Shown piece by piece: positions 28,870 to 38,412 of a DNA stretch of 64,000 bases. A program made the position numbers and the translations under genes. The notes below the pieces were generated by a model. The model made no database searches, was not told the origin of the DNA, and was given only the letters and a program-made list of their open reading frames with translations. Where the stretch lies: the NCBI RefSeq assembly GCF_023051105.1, contig NZ_JALKIL010000009.1:1-64000 (forward strand). Direction: 5' to 3'. Each line of letters starts with the position of its first letter. Within the stretch, counting starts at the first letter, position 1. The DNA comes from Anaerobiospirillum sp. NML120449 (GTDB lineage: Bacteria > Pseudomonadota > Gammaproteobacteria > Enterobacterales > Succinivibrionaceae).

Positions 28870-30135
28870 ATGGCATTCTGGTTAGTTCAGGCTCAAGATG
28901 CTCAGGAAGAGCAGTACTTCATAAATTCCTCCCGCATCTGCTGCACTGAGGACAGTGTTCAGTGCTCTATTCTTGATTTCTATGCCGCCAGAGATCTGTC
29001 CCAGCATATTGAGGATGAGTGTGGTGTAGACAGCGCTACCGCTCTTAGCTGGAGCGAGCAGTGCTGGCCATTTGCCCATTCCATGTTCCAGGGCGATTAC
29101 GTTGCCCTTATCACCCATGGCTGTGACAATATCCATTTTGGCCGCATTACCGGCGAGTACAATTTCAATGAAGAGCAGGAAGCCCGCCACCGCCATGAGC
29201 GCTCTGTAGTATGGTTTTCCCGTGGGGTTTCCCGTGCCGCCCTGTCTGCAAAGGGCCGTGAGCTCTTTGATGTTGAGGAGCAGATCAGCGAAGCTGACGG
29301 CTACGCTTTCCTCGACACCATTATCGATGCTTACAAGTACGTAATTCCTGCAGCCGCCACCCGTCGCCTTGTCTTTGACGGTACCAACGCCGATGAGATT
29401 TTTGCCCTGACTGTTGATACCGACGGCTCATCACCTGAGCGTGTCCGTCAGTTTGGCTCACCAGAGAGCCAGCGCATTGTTGCTCCACGTGTTGAGGCTC
29501 CAAAGAAGCGTATTGCTCCAGTTGAGCGTGGTGCTACTGCTACCAGCGCTGCAGCTGCCCGTCTGTACAATGCTGCTCCTGATATTGCTTCAGCACGCGA
29601 AATGATGATGATGCGTGCTGCTGCAGTACGCACTGCAGAGGCTGCAGCAGCTTCGGCAAGCAAGGCCGCTGATCGTGCCGAAGAGAGCCGCAAGAGCCTT
29701 GAGGAGCGTCTTGCCTCTCTTATCTGCCAGAAGGTCAGAAGCCACGAGTTAAATCTCACCAGCCTTATCGAGAACATCATCCGTGCCAAGGGCTTCAGCA
29801 CTTCAATCAGCTCCGAGGGCAATGTTCGCAATACCACTTTAATTGCCTCCTCAAGAACCAACAGAGCGGTAAAGGTTGGCATCCAGATTCAGAATTACGC
29901 CTGCCCTCTCAAGGAGCAGTGCCTTGATCTTATGAGCACCATGATGACCTTCCACAGCGCCGGACACGCCGTGCTGGTATCCATGTCCGGTTTTGACCAG
30001 AGCGTCATGGACCGTGTAAAAGAGAGCAAGGCCAAGGTCAAACTCTGGGCTCCTAAGGACATTGCTACCGAGGTTCTGGCCTGCTACGACCGCCTCGACG
30101 ACAACATCCGAGCCACTCTTCCTCGCTCCTGCTGA
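28870..30135 (+). CDS. Mrr-like restriction protein, catalytic residues apparently lost
   Basis: The protein has the two-part layout of a family of type IV-style Mrr proteins. The N-terminal domain of about 145 residues resembles an EVE-like DNA reader: MAFWLVQA, then FAHSMFQGDYVALITHG, then FGRITGEYNFN, then RSVVWFSRGVSRAAL. An Ala/Arg/Glu-rich helical linker follows (about 210-280). The C-terminal domain has the Mrr pattern LTSLIENIIRAKGF. Active Mrr enzymes have GGxDgxI and a QxK motif; here the matching positions read NTTLIAS and IQIQNY, so the Asp and Lys are replaced. It may therefore bind modified DNA without cutting, or use other partners. It stands alone, with a good terminator after it (30260-30291). 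AAAGG precedes the ATG. Domain identity is recalled, not searched. Confidence 0.78.
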   Translation: MAFWLVQAQDAQEEQYFINSSRICCTEDSVQCSILDFYAARDLSQHIEDECGVDSATALSWSEQCWPFAHSMFQGDYVALITHGCDNIHFGRITGEYNFNEEQEARHRHERSVVWFSRGVSRAALSAKGRELFDVEEQISEADGYAFLDTIIDAYKYVIPAAATRRLVFDGTNADEIFALTVDTDGSSPERVRQFGSPESQRIVAPRVEAPKKRIAPVERGATATSAAAARLYNAAPDIASAREMMMMRAAAVRTAEAAAASASKAADRAEESRKSLEERLASLICQKVRSHELNLTSLIENIIRAKGFSTSISSEGNVRNTTLIASSRTNRAVKVGIQIQNYACPLKEQCLDLMSTMMTFHSAGHAVLVSMSGFDQSVMDRVKESKAKVKLWAPKDIATEVLACYDRLDDNIRATLPRSC

Positions 30136-30259
30136 GAGCATTAAGGCCAATCGCCCCGCCGTCCATGCAGGCAGCAGGGCTGCCATATGCCGCCAGAGCA
30201 GATAATACTGCTGCCCGGGTACCTCCAGGTCCCTGGCAGTCTCAGGGCAAAGCGCCCAG

Positions 30260-30291
30260 GGCCGGACAGCAATAGCTGCCCGGCCTTATTA
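30260..30291 (+). terminator. terminator of the Mrr-like gene
   Basis: GGCCGG and CCGGCC, extended inward by CAGC/GCTG around an AATA loop with one A.C mismatch, are followed by TTATTATTT. It lies about 125 nt after the stop codon. Confidence 0.85.
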
Positions 30292-30364
30292 TTTCCCAGG
30301 AAATCACTTAACCGGCAACCAGCTTAATCCTCACAGCCATACATGCTGTCATGCCCTCCTCCCC

Positions 30365-30520
30365 TGGCAATACGGACCATGCGCTGCCATTCCCAGGCAA
30401 GCTGGGGCATGCGCAGCCATTCCCAGGCAATCCGGGGCATGCGCTGCCATTCCCGGGCAATCCAGGCCATGCGCTGCCATTCCCTGGCAATCCGGGCCAT
30501 GCGCTGCAATTCCATGGCAG
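30365..30520. repeat. 30-bp tandem repeat, about five copies
   Basis: Units of the type 'gcatgcgctgccattcccgg' plus ten bases (gcaatccggg) repeat five times with scattered changes. The period divides by three, so frames of 10-residue repeats open on both strands without start signals. Confidence 0.85.
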
Positions 30521-31647
30521 CCCCAGCCCTGCCATATCAGTCTATCCGTCCATACCTGGTCCAGCAGGCCTTGCCCTGTGCCCACAGCAGGCGCATCACA
30601 CCAAATCCCTTCTTGCATCCTAATAAATCACAGACATCATGCAGCAGCACTTACTTTTCACGTATATGAAAATAACAGGATGAATACCTGTAACTGTGGA
30701 TCATTACGGTACGAAAGTAACGTCACAAACATAATGGCGCCTGCATGTTAACCTGTAAATGCTTTATAAATCGTTTTGACTGGTGAAGCCTTATAAGCTC
30801 ATGACATAATGTTTTAGAAAGTATATAAAGTTACCATGTCCGCTCAATATATACACCAGCAAAACTCATCTGTTCTGCATGAGGCGCAAAACGCCCGTGC
30901 CCACGCAGCTGGCGCAATACACCGGCACCTGCTCTCCGCGTGTACCTCGTCAAAGCTGTCCGCTGAAATTTTTAGAGCAACACATACAGTAATGTTTTAT
31001 AAAGTGTTATTGCCTGACACTTCTGGCCCCCAGGTGCAGTAGATCACTCCATGTGGTTTTAAACTCAAAGTACCTTAACCTGTTAAAGAGATGAAATAAG
31101 TGGCCGGTTTGCTAAATGCATCCTAAAACGATTTGAAATGAATAATGTGGACTTCTCATGTCTGTGCCACGTGAAGCCCCGAAAATTGCCACATCAAGCC
31201 CCATCAAGTACCCCATTATGTGTCCCATAAAGTGCCCGTGACAGCGTCCTTATAATCCCCGCCCTGTAAGGGCCGGCCTGTTCACATCTCATATCTTTGC
31301 GCTTATGTCAGGGAAACCAATTGCAGTTCCTCCCAGCCGCAGATTCTGCCAGGTGTCCATGGCATGACTTGAGCGCCTCATCATGCTGTCCCTGCTATAT
31401 ATAGATCACTTACTGGTACATATAGCCGCAGCCGCTGCCTTGTACCACCGCTGACAGGGTCACACTGCAACGCTGAATGTGTTCCTGCATATATATGATC
31501 ATCTGGTATGAGTTGACCTTACTGCTGAGCCACTGACTTCAATACGCCGGGACATGCCAGGATACACGGGGAATTGCCGGGCATGTTATGGCGGCAAAGA
31601 TTTCTCCCACTGCTGCTTTGCCACTCATCCACGGCGAACATCATCAT

Positions 31648-31745
31648 GCGCTCAGCTTCGGGGCTCAGACCCTGCACCCATCAGCATGCGCTCAGCTTCG
31701 GGGCTCAGACCCTGCACCCATCAGCATGTGCTCAGCTTCAAGGAT
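31648..31745. repeat. 40-bp tandem repeat, 2.4 copies
   Basis: The unit starting 'gcgctcagcttcggggctca' begins at 31648, 31688 and 31728. The first two copies are identical over 40 bp and the third diverges after about 17 bp. Confidence 0.88.
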
Positions 31746-32309
31746 CAGCACCTGCCTGCAGTGGCCAGAGGTTCGGCAGAGCCATGGCTTTCCCAAAAGC
31801 ATCTTGCATGGTGAGATTTGCCGCCTTGAGACATGGAGCAATGGCGCATGCCCCGTTCAGGGATGCACAGACAACAGCAATCTGTCACTGCACCACAGCC
31901 ATGGCCGCCAGCAAATGTGAGGTTGCACGCCCAGTAACGGTCCTCCTCCCGGCTCAGATTCGGGCTGTGCCCTGGTTGCAGCCAAAGAGTGAACAGCATT
32001 CTTCGTAAGCACGTGAGCACCTGGTCTGGTTAATATCCGAACCCGTGCCCGCCGGGAGTCCTTTGCTTTGCCTCTCTGATCTGCAGCGCAAAGCCAGAGG
32101 CAGGGGCAGCTCATATGCTTACTACCACGAGGATAAGTCGTAACTGCAGTCCCTTTGGGGATAAGACATGAGTCTTGTGGCTGCCATCGGCAAACAATCC
32201 TGCAGCAATGTCACATTTGATACCGGTTACATGCGCTTTCGCTGATGCCGGGCAAGCTCTCTGTCTGATTGCTCGTTTTCTCCAGATCCTGTGAGCAAAG
32301 CAATGAACG

Positions 32310-32455
32310 CATACAGGCAAACATGCGAGGAGGCATGGTGGTGAGGCTGGCAGGTGAGACCGGCAGGCAAACGTGCAATGAGGCAGGGTGGTGTGGCGGG
32401 CAGGTGAGACCAGCATGCAAACATGTGAGGAGGCAGGCTGGTGAGGCAGACAGGA
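32310..32455. repeat. 50-bp tandem repeat, about three copies
   Basis: The segment 'ggcaaacatgcgaggaggca' and its variants starts at about 32316, 32366 and 32416, giving a 50-bp period with moderate divergence. Confidence 0.8.
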
Positions 32456-33108
32456 GGGACGGACAGTCTGGGATTAAGGCGGGCAGTGATTTCGGCAAAC
32501 AGCGGTGCTGCCAGACGGTTATGGGGCAGGTGATGCTGCCGGCGTTTGCTTATGCTTGCCGGTGTGAGGGTTGCGGTTTGTGAGTCAGCCCATTGCTTGC
32601 CTTGTTTGTGCCGCAGCTTCAGGCAAGTATGCCAGCTGGGACAGGGCAATTGCTGGCAGTGGCCGGCTGTGCAGGCTGCATTGCACAGGGGCTGAGGCAC
32701 AGGGGATTGAAGAGAGTGGCGCTGTGATGAGGATTGCGGGAGTTTGAGGCGGGAGTGCAGTACCGGGATCTTTTGCCGCCCCTGGCAAGGAGGCTTGGGT
32801 GCTTTAGCTTGTTTAACGATCGATCGGCAAATTTTGTCCGCTTTGTTTCTTTAAGGCTTGAAGCGCTCTGATAGATAAAAACGGACCTGGGAGTGCAAAC
32901 CGGCTTGGGGCATGTGTTTTGCGGGCCGGTTCTGAGCCCAGAAAGTGCACATTTCTGCCCTGCTTTGCCACGGTTGTGAAAAGGCTTGCAATGGCATGCA
33001 TATCGCATTTATCATGAGCATGGCAGCTACGTGAGGGCCCCGTTGCTACGGGCCTTGAGCTGGCAATACATCAATGCCTTTATGGCTAAAAATTTATCAA
33101 TGTATTTC

Positions 33109-33124
33109 TGGCACACTAACTGCA
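33109..33124 (+). promoter_or_regulatory. sigma-54 promoter
   Basis: TGGCAC-ACTAA-CTGCA gives GG and GC separated by exactly 10 bp, the invariant -24/-12 geometry of RpoN promoters, with five of six bases of each element matching consensus. Transcription would start about 12 nt downstream, leaving a leader of roughly 80 nt before the gene at 33219. Confidence 0.82.
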
Positions 33125-33218
33125 AAGTCCTAAGTGCTAAGCATGAAAATAGCTGACTGCAATTTGCAGTATTCCGGTTCCGGCTCTATTTTCCTGGCTT
33201 GCTTAGAAGGAGCTTTTT

Positions 33219-34208
33219 ATGTCCATTAGCAACGTTACCCACTCAAGTCCTATCGGTCTTGGCAATATCCTGAGCCGTACTCAGAATACTCCTGCCTCCC
33301 GACCAGGCGACTTTGCCGCTATTTTGCGCAATGCTGGTGGGGTAGAGCAGATTCAGGGTGTTAACCCTCAGCCAGTACAGGCTGTAGGTGCACGAGGTGT
33401 AAGTGCTGCATCTGCTTCAGATGTTGATCGTGCTAATTCTGCTCTGTTTGGCAACAACGGTGCTCACTTTGCGCAGCTTCTTGCCAGAGCAGCTGAGACC
33501 ACTGTTTCCAGCAGCCAGGTTATTACCAGCTCCAGCGCTGCCGGTGCCACTGCACCTGCAGGTCAGACTGTTTCGACCTCTGCCGTCAGAGCCACTGATG
33601 CCCTGATGCGTGCCGAAGCCGGTGCTGGTTCCGCTGCCGCTCCTGCAGCTTTCCAGGGTGATAACATTGCCGCTCAGGCTGCCCAGATCGTCGGTGCACT
33701 CGACTCCGTAAAGATCATGGAAGGCCAGAAGGCCATGGCTATTGCAGCTCTGGAGGCTAACAGCGTAGTTGACCTTCAGGATAAGACCCTTGATTTCTCC
33801 ACCATGCTCCCTCAGGGCATGAGATCATTTTTAAGTGACCTCAACTGTGGCAAGGGCGAGCTGAACAACTTCGTAAATGAGATGATCTTTGGCTCCAACA
33901 ACGGTCCTCACGGCCAGAACGCTGCTGATTACTTCGGTACCTCCAGCCTGACCGGCTCTCAGTTAACCGAGCGTATGAACGGCCTTCTCAATGCTGCCAA
34001 GATTAATTCAGCAGATTTTAATGCTCAGGACTACAACTTCGTCCTGCGCAATGAGAGCAACAGCCTCGGCAACACCATTGCCGTAGCCAATGGCGCAGAT
34101 TTACAGGAGCGCTCCATTGAGCGTGAGGTTAACAGCACTTTCCAGAGCGACATGGCTCTGATGCAGGTTCTGTCCCACACCAATAACCAGAGCGCAACAA
34201 TTTTCTAA
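33219..34208 (+). CDS. 329-aa Ala/Ser-rich protein, sigma-54 controlled, flagellar-like
   Basis: I do not recognise the family. The protein is rich in Ala, Ser, Asn and Gln and poor in Cys. It has no signal peptide or membrane segment and ends with a helical SDMALMQVLSHTNNQSATIF. The low-complexity half at residues 60-150 is followed by a more ordered half from about 160. This composition, with no Sec signal, resembles secreted flagellar or type III substrates (rod, hook or filament-associated proteins). The link is strengthened by a well-formed sigma-54 promoter 95 bp upstream, since many gammaproteobacteria use RpoN for flagellar genes. AAGGAGC lies at the proper distance before the ATG, suggesting strong expression. 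A perfect terminator follows at 34248-34289. The function is an inference. Confidence 0.8.
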   Translation: MSISNVTHSSPIGLGNILSRTQNTPASRPGDFAAILRNAGGVEQIQGVNPQPVQAVGARGVSAASASDVDRANSALFGNNGAHFAQLLARAAETTVSSSQVITSSSAAGATAPAGQTVSTSAVRATDALMRAEAGAGSAAAPAAFQGDNIAAQAAQIVGALDSVKIMEGQKAMAIAALEANSVVDLQDKTLDFSTMLPQGMRSFLSDLNCGKGELNNFVNEMIFGSNNGPHGQNAADYFGTSSLTGSQLTERMNGLLNAAKINSADFNAQDYNFVLRNESNSLGNTIAVANGADLQERSIEREVNSTFQSDMALMQVLSHTNNQSATIF

Positions 34209-34247
34209 AGCACAAAGGCCCTGAAAACGGGGCCGGTGCTCTATATG

Positions 34248-34289
34248 CAGAGGCTGACATCCCTTACGGGGTGCCAGCCTCTGTTATTT
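34248..34289 (+). terminator. terminator of the 329-aa gene
   Basis: CAGAGGCTG pairs with CAGCCTCTG. One A.C mismatch separates this from an inner CATCCC/GGGGTG stem with loop TTAC. TTATTT follows. Confidence 0.9.
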
Positions 34290-35441
34290 CCGTTTTCGGC
34301 AAAAAATGTCCCTCCCGGCAAGCGGTCGCCCTGGCTGTTCCCGGCGACTGACCTTGCAGCCTGCTTTGTCATGGCTTAAAAGCCATTATCTACGGGCTGT
34401 GCGCGCCACTACCTCATCATGGTGCATCAGCAGGTGCTCACCGCCCGCTCAATCACACCATCAACACAGAAGCTAATCACAGCCTGCAGGCCCCGTGAGC
34501 GACATCCCGCCTCGTCAGCTGTGACCAGCAAGGCAGCAGCATAGTCATACTGACCTGCCCGGCAGCCCGCATCAGTATTCTCAATCCAGCTGCCCTGTGC
34601 AGCTCCAGCTCCAGCTCCAGGTCCAGCTCCTGGAACAGGCATTGGGCTGTCTGCCTCTCCAAACCCTGCCAGTCTTGACCGTTTTAACGAAACAGCTCGG
34701 TACGCATGGCATCTCCTTATCCCCTCTCTTATCACCTTTGCTATCCTGAAGCTGAACTGACTGCAGTTAATGCCCGTTGTACACCATGGTTAGAACGAGT
34801 GGGCTGCTGGCCAGGCAGGGGCTGGCCATGCTAAGAAGCCTCAGGCTTAAATGTATTCCCCTGGATGTGAACTGCTACTTATGGCGTTGCGCCAGCAGGG
34901 ATAGAGCTGGCCGGCTCAACTTGGTTTCATGTAAACATGCGCGGACGGCTGATACCAGTCAAAGTCATTAAACCAGACGCAGTACGGCACACATAGCATG
35001 GCACACAGTACAGCGTACAGTACAGCGCGCAGTAGAGAGAAACGCTACCCGTTACTGGTACAGGCAATACTCCTGTATGAGGTCTGAGTCATGATGAAGT
35101 GTTAGTTCTGATGGCAGTGAGTTACTTTTCCCTGGGTGAGGGCCAAAGGCAGGATTAGCAAGAAGAATCTGGCGATCAGCTCATACAGATCACTTTATCA
35201 GCATCAAGTGAGGGAGTGGAGGTGAGCTTTTGCGGGATGGCCTGGTGGGGAGCGCCTGTGTTGCAGGATGAGGCGGGCAGCGCCCGCGCCCTGGTAACTG
35301 CCAGATGTCCGAATGGCGTGGTCTGGCAGCGCCCGTACAGGTTATATGGCAGCGCCCGCACAGGCGGGCGGGGCGGACTGACGGCCCTGAGGTTCGGGTC
35401 AGGGCAGTTTCAGTGCTGTGGGGCAGGCGATGGGGCTGGGC
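34290..35441. other. gene-free stretch with CAGCTC microsatellite
   Basis: No supported gene. A (CAGCTC)n-like run at about 34601-34637 opens a minus-strand frame encoding alternating Glu-Leu, which is a by-product of the microsatellite. At 34985-35035 a 'cacagtacagc' run is weakly repetitive. Confidence 0.5.
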
Positions 35442-36584
35442 TTAGTTACTGTAACCCTTGAGAAGGCTGGCGCACTTGGCTGGCATGATGCGCTGCTTTT
35501 TCCTGGCTGTGGTCTTAGGCTGGCTCTGTGGAGGCAGGAACCAGCTCTCGAGCTCATAGCCGCAGCCTGTACCTTCTGGTACCGGTGCCTGAGTTATGCA
35601 CTCCGGGCTGTCGAAAGGACAGGTCAGGCGTACGTGCATGTGGGCCTGGTGACCAAACCATGGGCGCAGCTTGCGCAGGAAGCCGTTGTCTTTATCGCCC
35701 TCGAAGACAGCGCACATGCGCTTTTTGATCATAGGGGCCACAAAGATACGATCCACGCGCGGATCAGAGGCAGCTGCCTTGATGTAAAGCTCTATGTCTC
35801 GGGTAAACTCAGGCTTGATAGTGCTGCCACGCACTATATAGACATCCCTGGGATTGCGCAGCTCTTCATCACTTTTGCGTGGGGCTGCAAAGTCAAAAGG
35901 CAGGTCCACATCAATGCCGGTATTGTGGGAGGCATGGTTGGATCGTGGGCCATACGGGCCGCCCAGGCTGCGGGAGATATCGCCAATGAGCAGCGGTGGC
36001 AGTCCCATCTGGGCGGTGCGGGCACGCAGATCCTGAAGGTACTGCATCATCATAGGATGGCCGTAGTTGCGTCCTTTGGCCCAGCGCTGCAGCTGAAAGT
36101 CCTGATGCTCATCAGTAAGCATGTCAGCACCGGCAATACAGCCTGCTGAGGTGGTACCGTAAATACGCGTTGAGGATCCTGTGTAAGGAGTAAATGGTCC
36201 GTGGTATTTGTATCCCTGCAGGGTAGCAAGCTCAAGGGCACGGCTCAGGGATGAAAAGTCGTTATATGCTGGAGGGTTTTTGATGAGCAATATGCTCTGA
36301 GTATATTCCCTGGCTGTCTCGCCCTCATCCTGGGCTGATGAGGAGCAGGCAGTGATCATAAGGGCCATGGCTCCCACAGCTGTAAGTCTTGCAGCTGCAG
36401 CAACGGCTCGTCTTAAAAGAGCTGAGGATCTTACAGCAGAAAAAGCACCCGCAGATAAACAGCTGGACTTTTCTGCCTTGAGATGAGCGTCACCGTATGT
36501 ACGGGACTGTGAGGAAGAATAAGAGCATGGGGCAGGCTCACAGGCAGAGTGAGTACCCTTACAAAGAGAGATAAATAAAGGCAT
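35442..36584 (-). CDS. mepA: penicillin-insensitive murein endopeptidase MepA-like lipoprotein
   Basis: MepA is a zinc metallopeptidase of the LAS group that cuts D-Ala-meso-DAP cross-links in periplasmic peptidoglycan. The C-terminal two thirds carry its signatures: GDISRSLGGPYGP, then NHASHNTGIDVDLPF (His and Asp zinc ligands), and WFGHQAHMHVRLTCP (HxH, zinc ligand plus catalytic His). The N-terminus contains a hydrophobic stretch ending in LMITAC-SS, a plausible lipobox, which would make this an outer-membrane or periplasmic lipoprotein; E. coli MepA is a soluble periplasmic protein. The 70 residues ahead of the signal stretch are Ser/Ala-rich and may not be translated; no other ATG with a ribosome binding site was found. 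The total of 380 aa is longer than the E. coli enzyme (274 aa). Single gene. Confidence 0.92.
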   Translation of the reverse strand: MPLFISLCKGTHSACEPAPCSYSSSQSRTYGDAHLKAEKSSCLSAGAFSAVRSSALLRRAVAAAARLTAVGAMALMITACSSSAQDEGETAREYTQSILLIKNPPAYNDFSSLSRALELATLQGYKYHGPFTPYTGSSTRIYGTTSAGCIAGADMLTDEHQDFQLQRWAKGRNYGHPMMMQYLQDLRARTAQMGLPPLLIGDISRSLGGPYGPRSNHASHNTGIDVDLPFDFAAPRKSDEELRNPRDVYIVRGSTIKPEFTRDIELYIKAAASDPRVDRIFVAPMIKKRMCAVFEGDKDNGFLRKLRPWFGHQAHMHVRLTCPFDSPECITQAPVPEGTGCGYELESWFLPPQSQPKTTARKKQRIMPAKCASLLKGYSN

Positions 36585-37299
36585 TGCTCAATAAAGCCTC
36601 AGAAATAAAGAGAGAAAGTGACCTTAGATTATAAACTCAAATTGGCAAAATGATGGCCTGCAAAGAAAAACTGCATCACCCAAAATCGCAGCCTGGCCTG
36701 CTAATCACCACAGTCATGCTCAGCAGCCTGTCGACCGGCTGTTTACGGGTCAATGTACCTTGAGCACCAGTACTGATCTGTCTTTATCTAAACTGTTTTA
36801 GTTATTGCAATGCGATGCTTATTAATCTCGCCGCCTGCCCTGCATCTTCAGCATTGCCTCAATAGTCTTGCAACCTCTTACACTGCATCTTTGAGCTGCC
36901 TGCCTGAATTTTTCCTGAGCTCAGGATCTGACAGCCGGCATTTCAGGCACAGCAAAAAGCTGCACATTACATGGTCAAAGACTCTAAGTCCAATACGTAT
37001 CTCCAGACACTGCAATACCGGCGGGTCATAATCATAAATGCTTTATAAAACAGTATGGCTGTGACAATGCCCACACAACATCAGGCACAGTGATAATGTC
37101 TCCATACAATCAGGCACAGTAACGCTGCGCAGCAGCTGCCGCAAGCACATCAACCAGACGAGCCCTGCCCAGGTGCTAAGCCAGGTTGAGCTCCTGCCTG
37201 ATAACAGTCTGTCCCCGTGTCCACATGTACCCAGTCACCCCACATCCTGCATTACGCTCCCCTCTGCGCTGTTACTTTATCCTCAAGTCTGCATTCGGC

Positions 37300-37630
37300 A
37301 GCCAGCATCCATCGCCCGCACCCAGCGTACAGCGCAGCAGCCTGTATCAGGCGCCAGCACTGCCTGAGCGGCCGTACTGGGGCAGTGAAGAGCTGCAGCA
37401 GCCAGCATTCATCGTCCGCACCCAGCGTATACAGCAGCAGCGCGCATACATATCAGCCCGTATCAGGCGCCAGCAGTGCCTGAGCTGCCGTACCGGGGCA
37501 GTGAAGAGCAGCAGCCAGCATCCATCGCCAACGCCTCGTGTACAGCGCCGCAGCCCGCATACACCGCCGCAGCCTGTATCAGGCGCCAGCAGGGCTTGAG
37601 CTGCCGTACTGGAGCAGTAAAGAGTTGCAG
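37300..37630. repeat. 116-bp tandem repeat, about 2.8 copies
   Basis: The landmark 'gtatcaggcgccagcac' recurs with 'gcgcc' at 37351, 37467 and 37583, an exact 116-bp spacing. Each copy contains 'gccgtactggggcagtgaag' or a variant. Frames on both strands simply follow the repeat. Confidence 0.85.
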
Positions 37631-37717
37631 CCAAAACAGGCTTAAATCCAGGATAAAACGCTCATAGCAGGTTAAAAGTTCAAGTGAGATTATCTGTTAG
37701 TAACATTTCAAAGAAAA

Positions 37718-37882
37718 TTTGAACTCCATCACAAACTGGCGTTTCGAAAATTAGTTTGTGATCGTGATCAAATTTTTGGAAAAAGCTTGCCTGGAGAAGA
37801 AAAAGGGCCTGTTTATCAGTGCTTAACGCGCAATTTTCCATCAGGGAAAAACAGGTGCGAATTTAGTGTGACATGGCTCAAA
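37718..37882. promoter_or_regulatory. three CRP-type binding sites
   Basis: TTTGA-N6-TCACA at 37718-37733, TGTGA-N6-TCAAA at 37757-37772 and TGTGA-N6-TCAAA at 37867-37882 each match 9 of the 10 core positions of the E. coli CRP site. They lie in AT-rich flanks (e.g. AAATT on one side). Because the CRP encoded at 6619-7254 keeps the E. coli recognition helix, these are credible targets. FNR could also bind the middle site. The regulated gene is probably the Cys-rich protein 530-700 bp downstream or an unseen transcript in between. Confidence 0.55.
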
Positions 37883-38325
37883 TTTTTGCCCGGAAAAGAA
37901 CGTGTTTCGTAAATCGAGGCAGATCTGCAATTTGGATAATGATTGCAACGCCCGGCAGCTGGCACTGCTATATTGATTCTGGCTCTGGGGCAGCTGCCTT
38001 ACTGCTTCGTCCGGCTCCAGTCAGGTCAGCGCCAAAGCCCAGGCTACGTGAGCATGGGATTCCGTCCTGACTGCATAGCCATGACCACAGCAGAGAGCAG
38101 CCTGACGTCAGATGCCTTATCTGAGCAGCAAACATAAGGAGGCTGGTAGCCGGACCGTAAGGTCAGGCCACAGCTCAGAGCTTCGTGCCATAACCTGTCT
38201 TTAAGGCTCCACAAACATAAGGAGGCAGGATGCCGGCCCACATGGTCAGGACCTCCCTGACAGTCAACGGGTCTTGTCCGTCTGGTAATACATAAGGGGT
38301 TCATGGGCTATGGCCCATATTTCAG

Positions 38326-38410
38326 GATAACAGTAATGCATGGGCCATGGCCCATGTTTCAGGATAACAGTAATGCATGGGCACGGGCTCATGCTCTTTT
38401 TGGATAACAG
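38326..38410 (+). repeat. GATAACAG array in front of the Cys-rich gene
   Basis: GATAACAG occurs at 38326, 38363 and 38403 (spacing 37 and 40 bp), the last one ending 2 nt before the chosen ATG. The spacers contain palindromes, including the perfect 18-bp CATGGGCCATGGCCCATG at 38339-38356. The same box recurs at 40-bp spacing in front of the next gene (40939-41182). Confidence 0.8.
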
Positions 38411-38412
38411 TT

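Larger units (their letters stand above)
30292..33108. other. 2.8-kb gene-free stretch with three tandem repeats
   Basis: This is the longest non-coding stretch in the window. It holds three unrelated tandem arrays (30-bp, 40-bp and 50-bp units, listed separately) and an AT-richer part at about 30600-31300. Many overlapping frames of 60-150 codons exist but track the repeats. I found no RNA gene that I can name. Confidence 0.55.
36585..38325. other. gene-free stretch with repeats and CRP-type sites
   Basis: No supported gene in 1.7 kb. It contains a 116-bp tandem repeat (37300-37630) and three CRP-like sites (37718-37882). Three copies of an ACATAAGG(A/G)G element lie at 38132, 38215 and 38290, each holding a perfect Shine-Dalgarno-like AAGG core. 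AT content rises at 37680-37960, where a promoter is likely. Confidence 0.5.
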
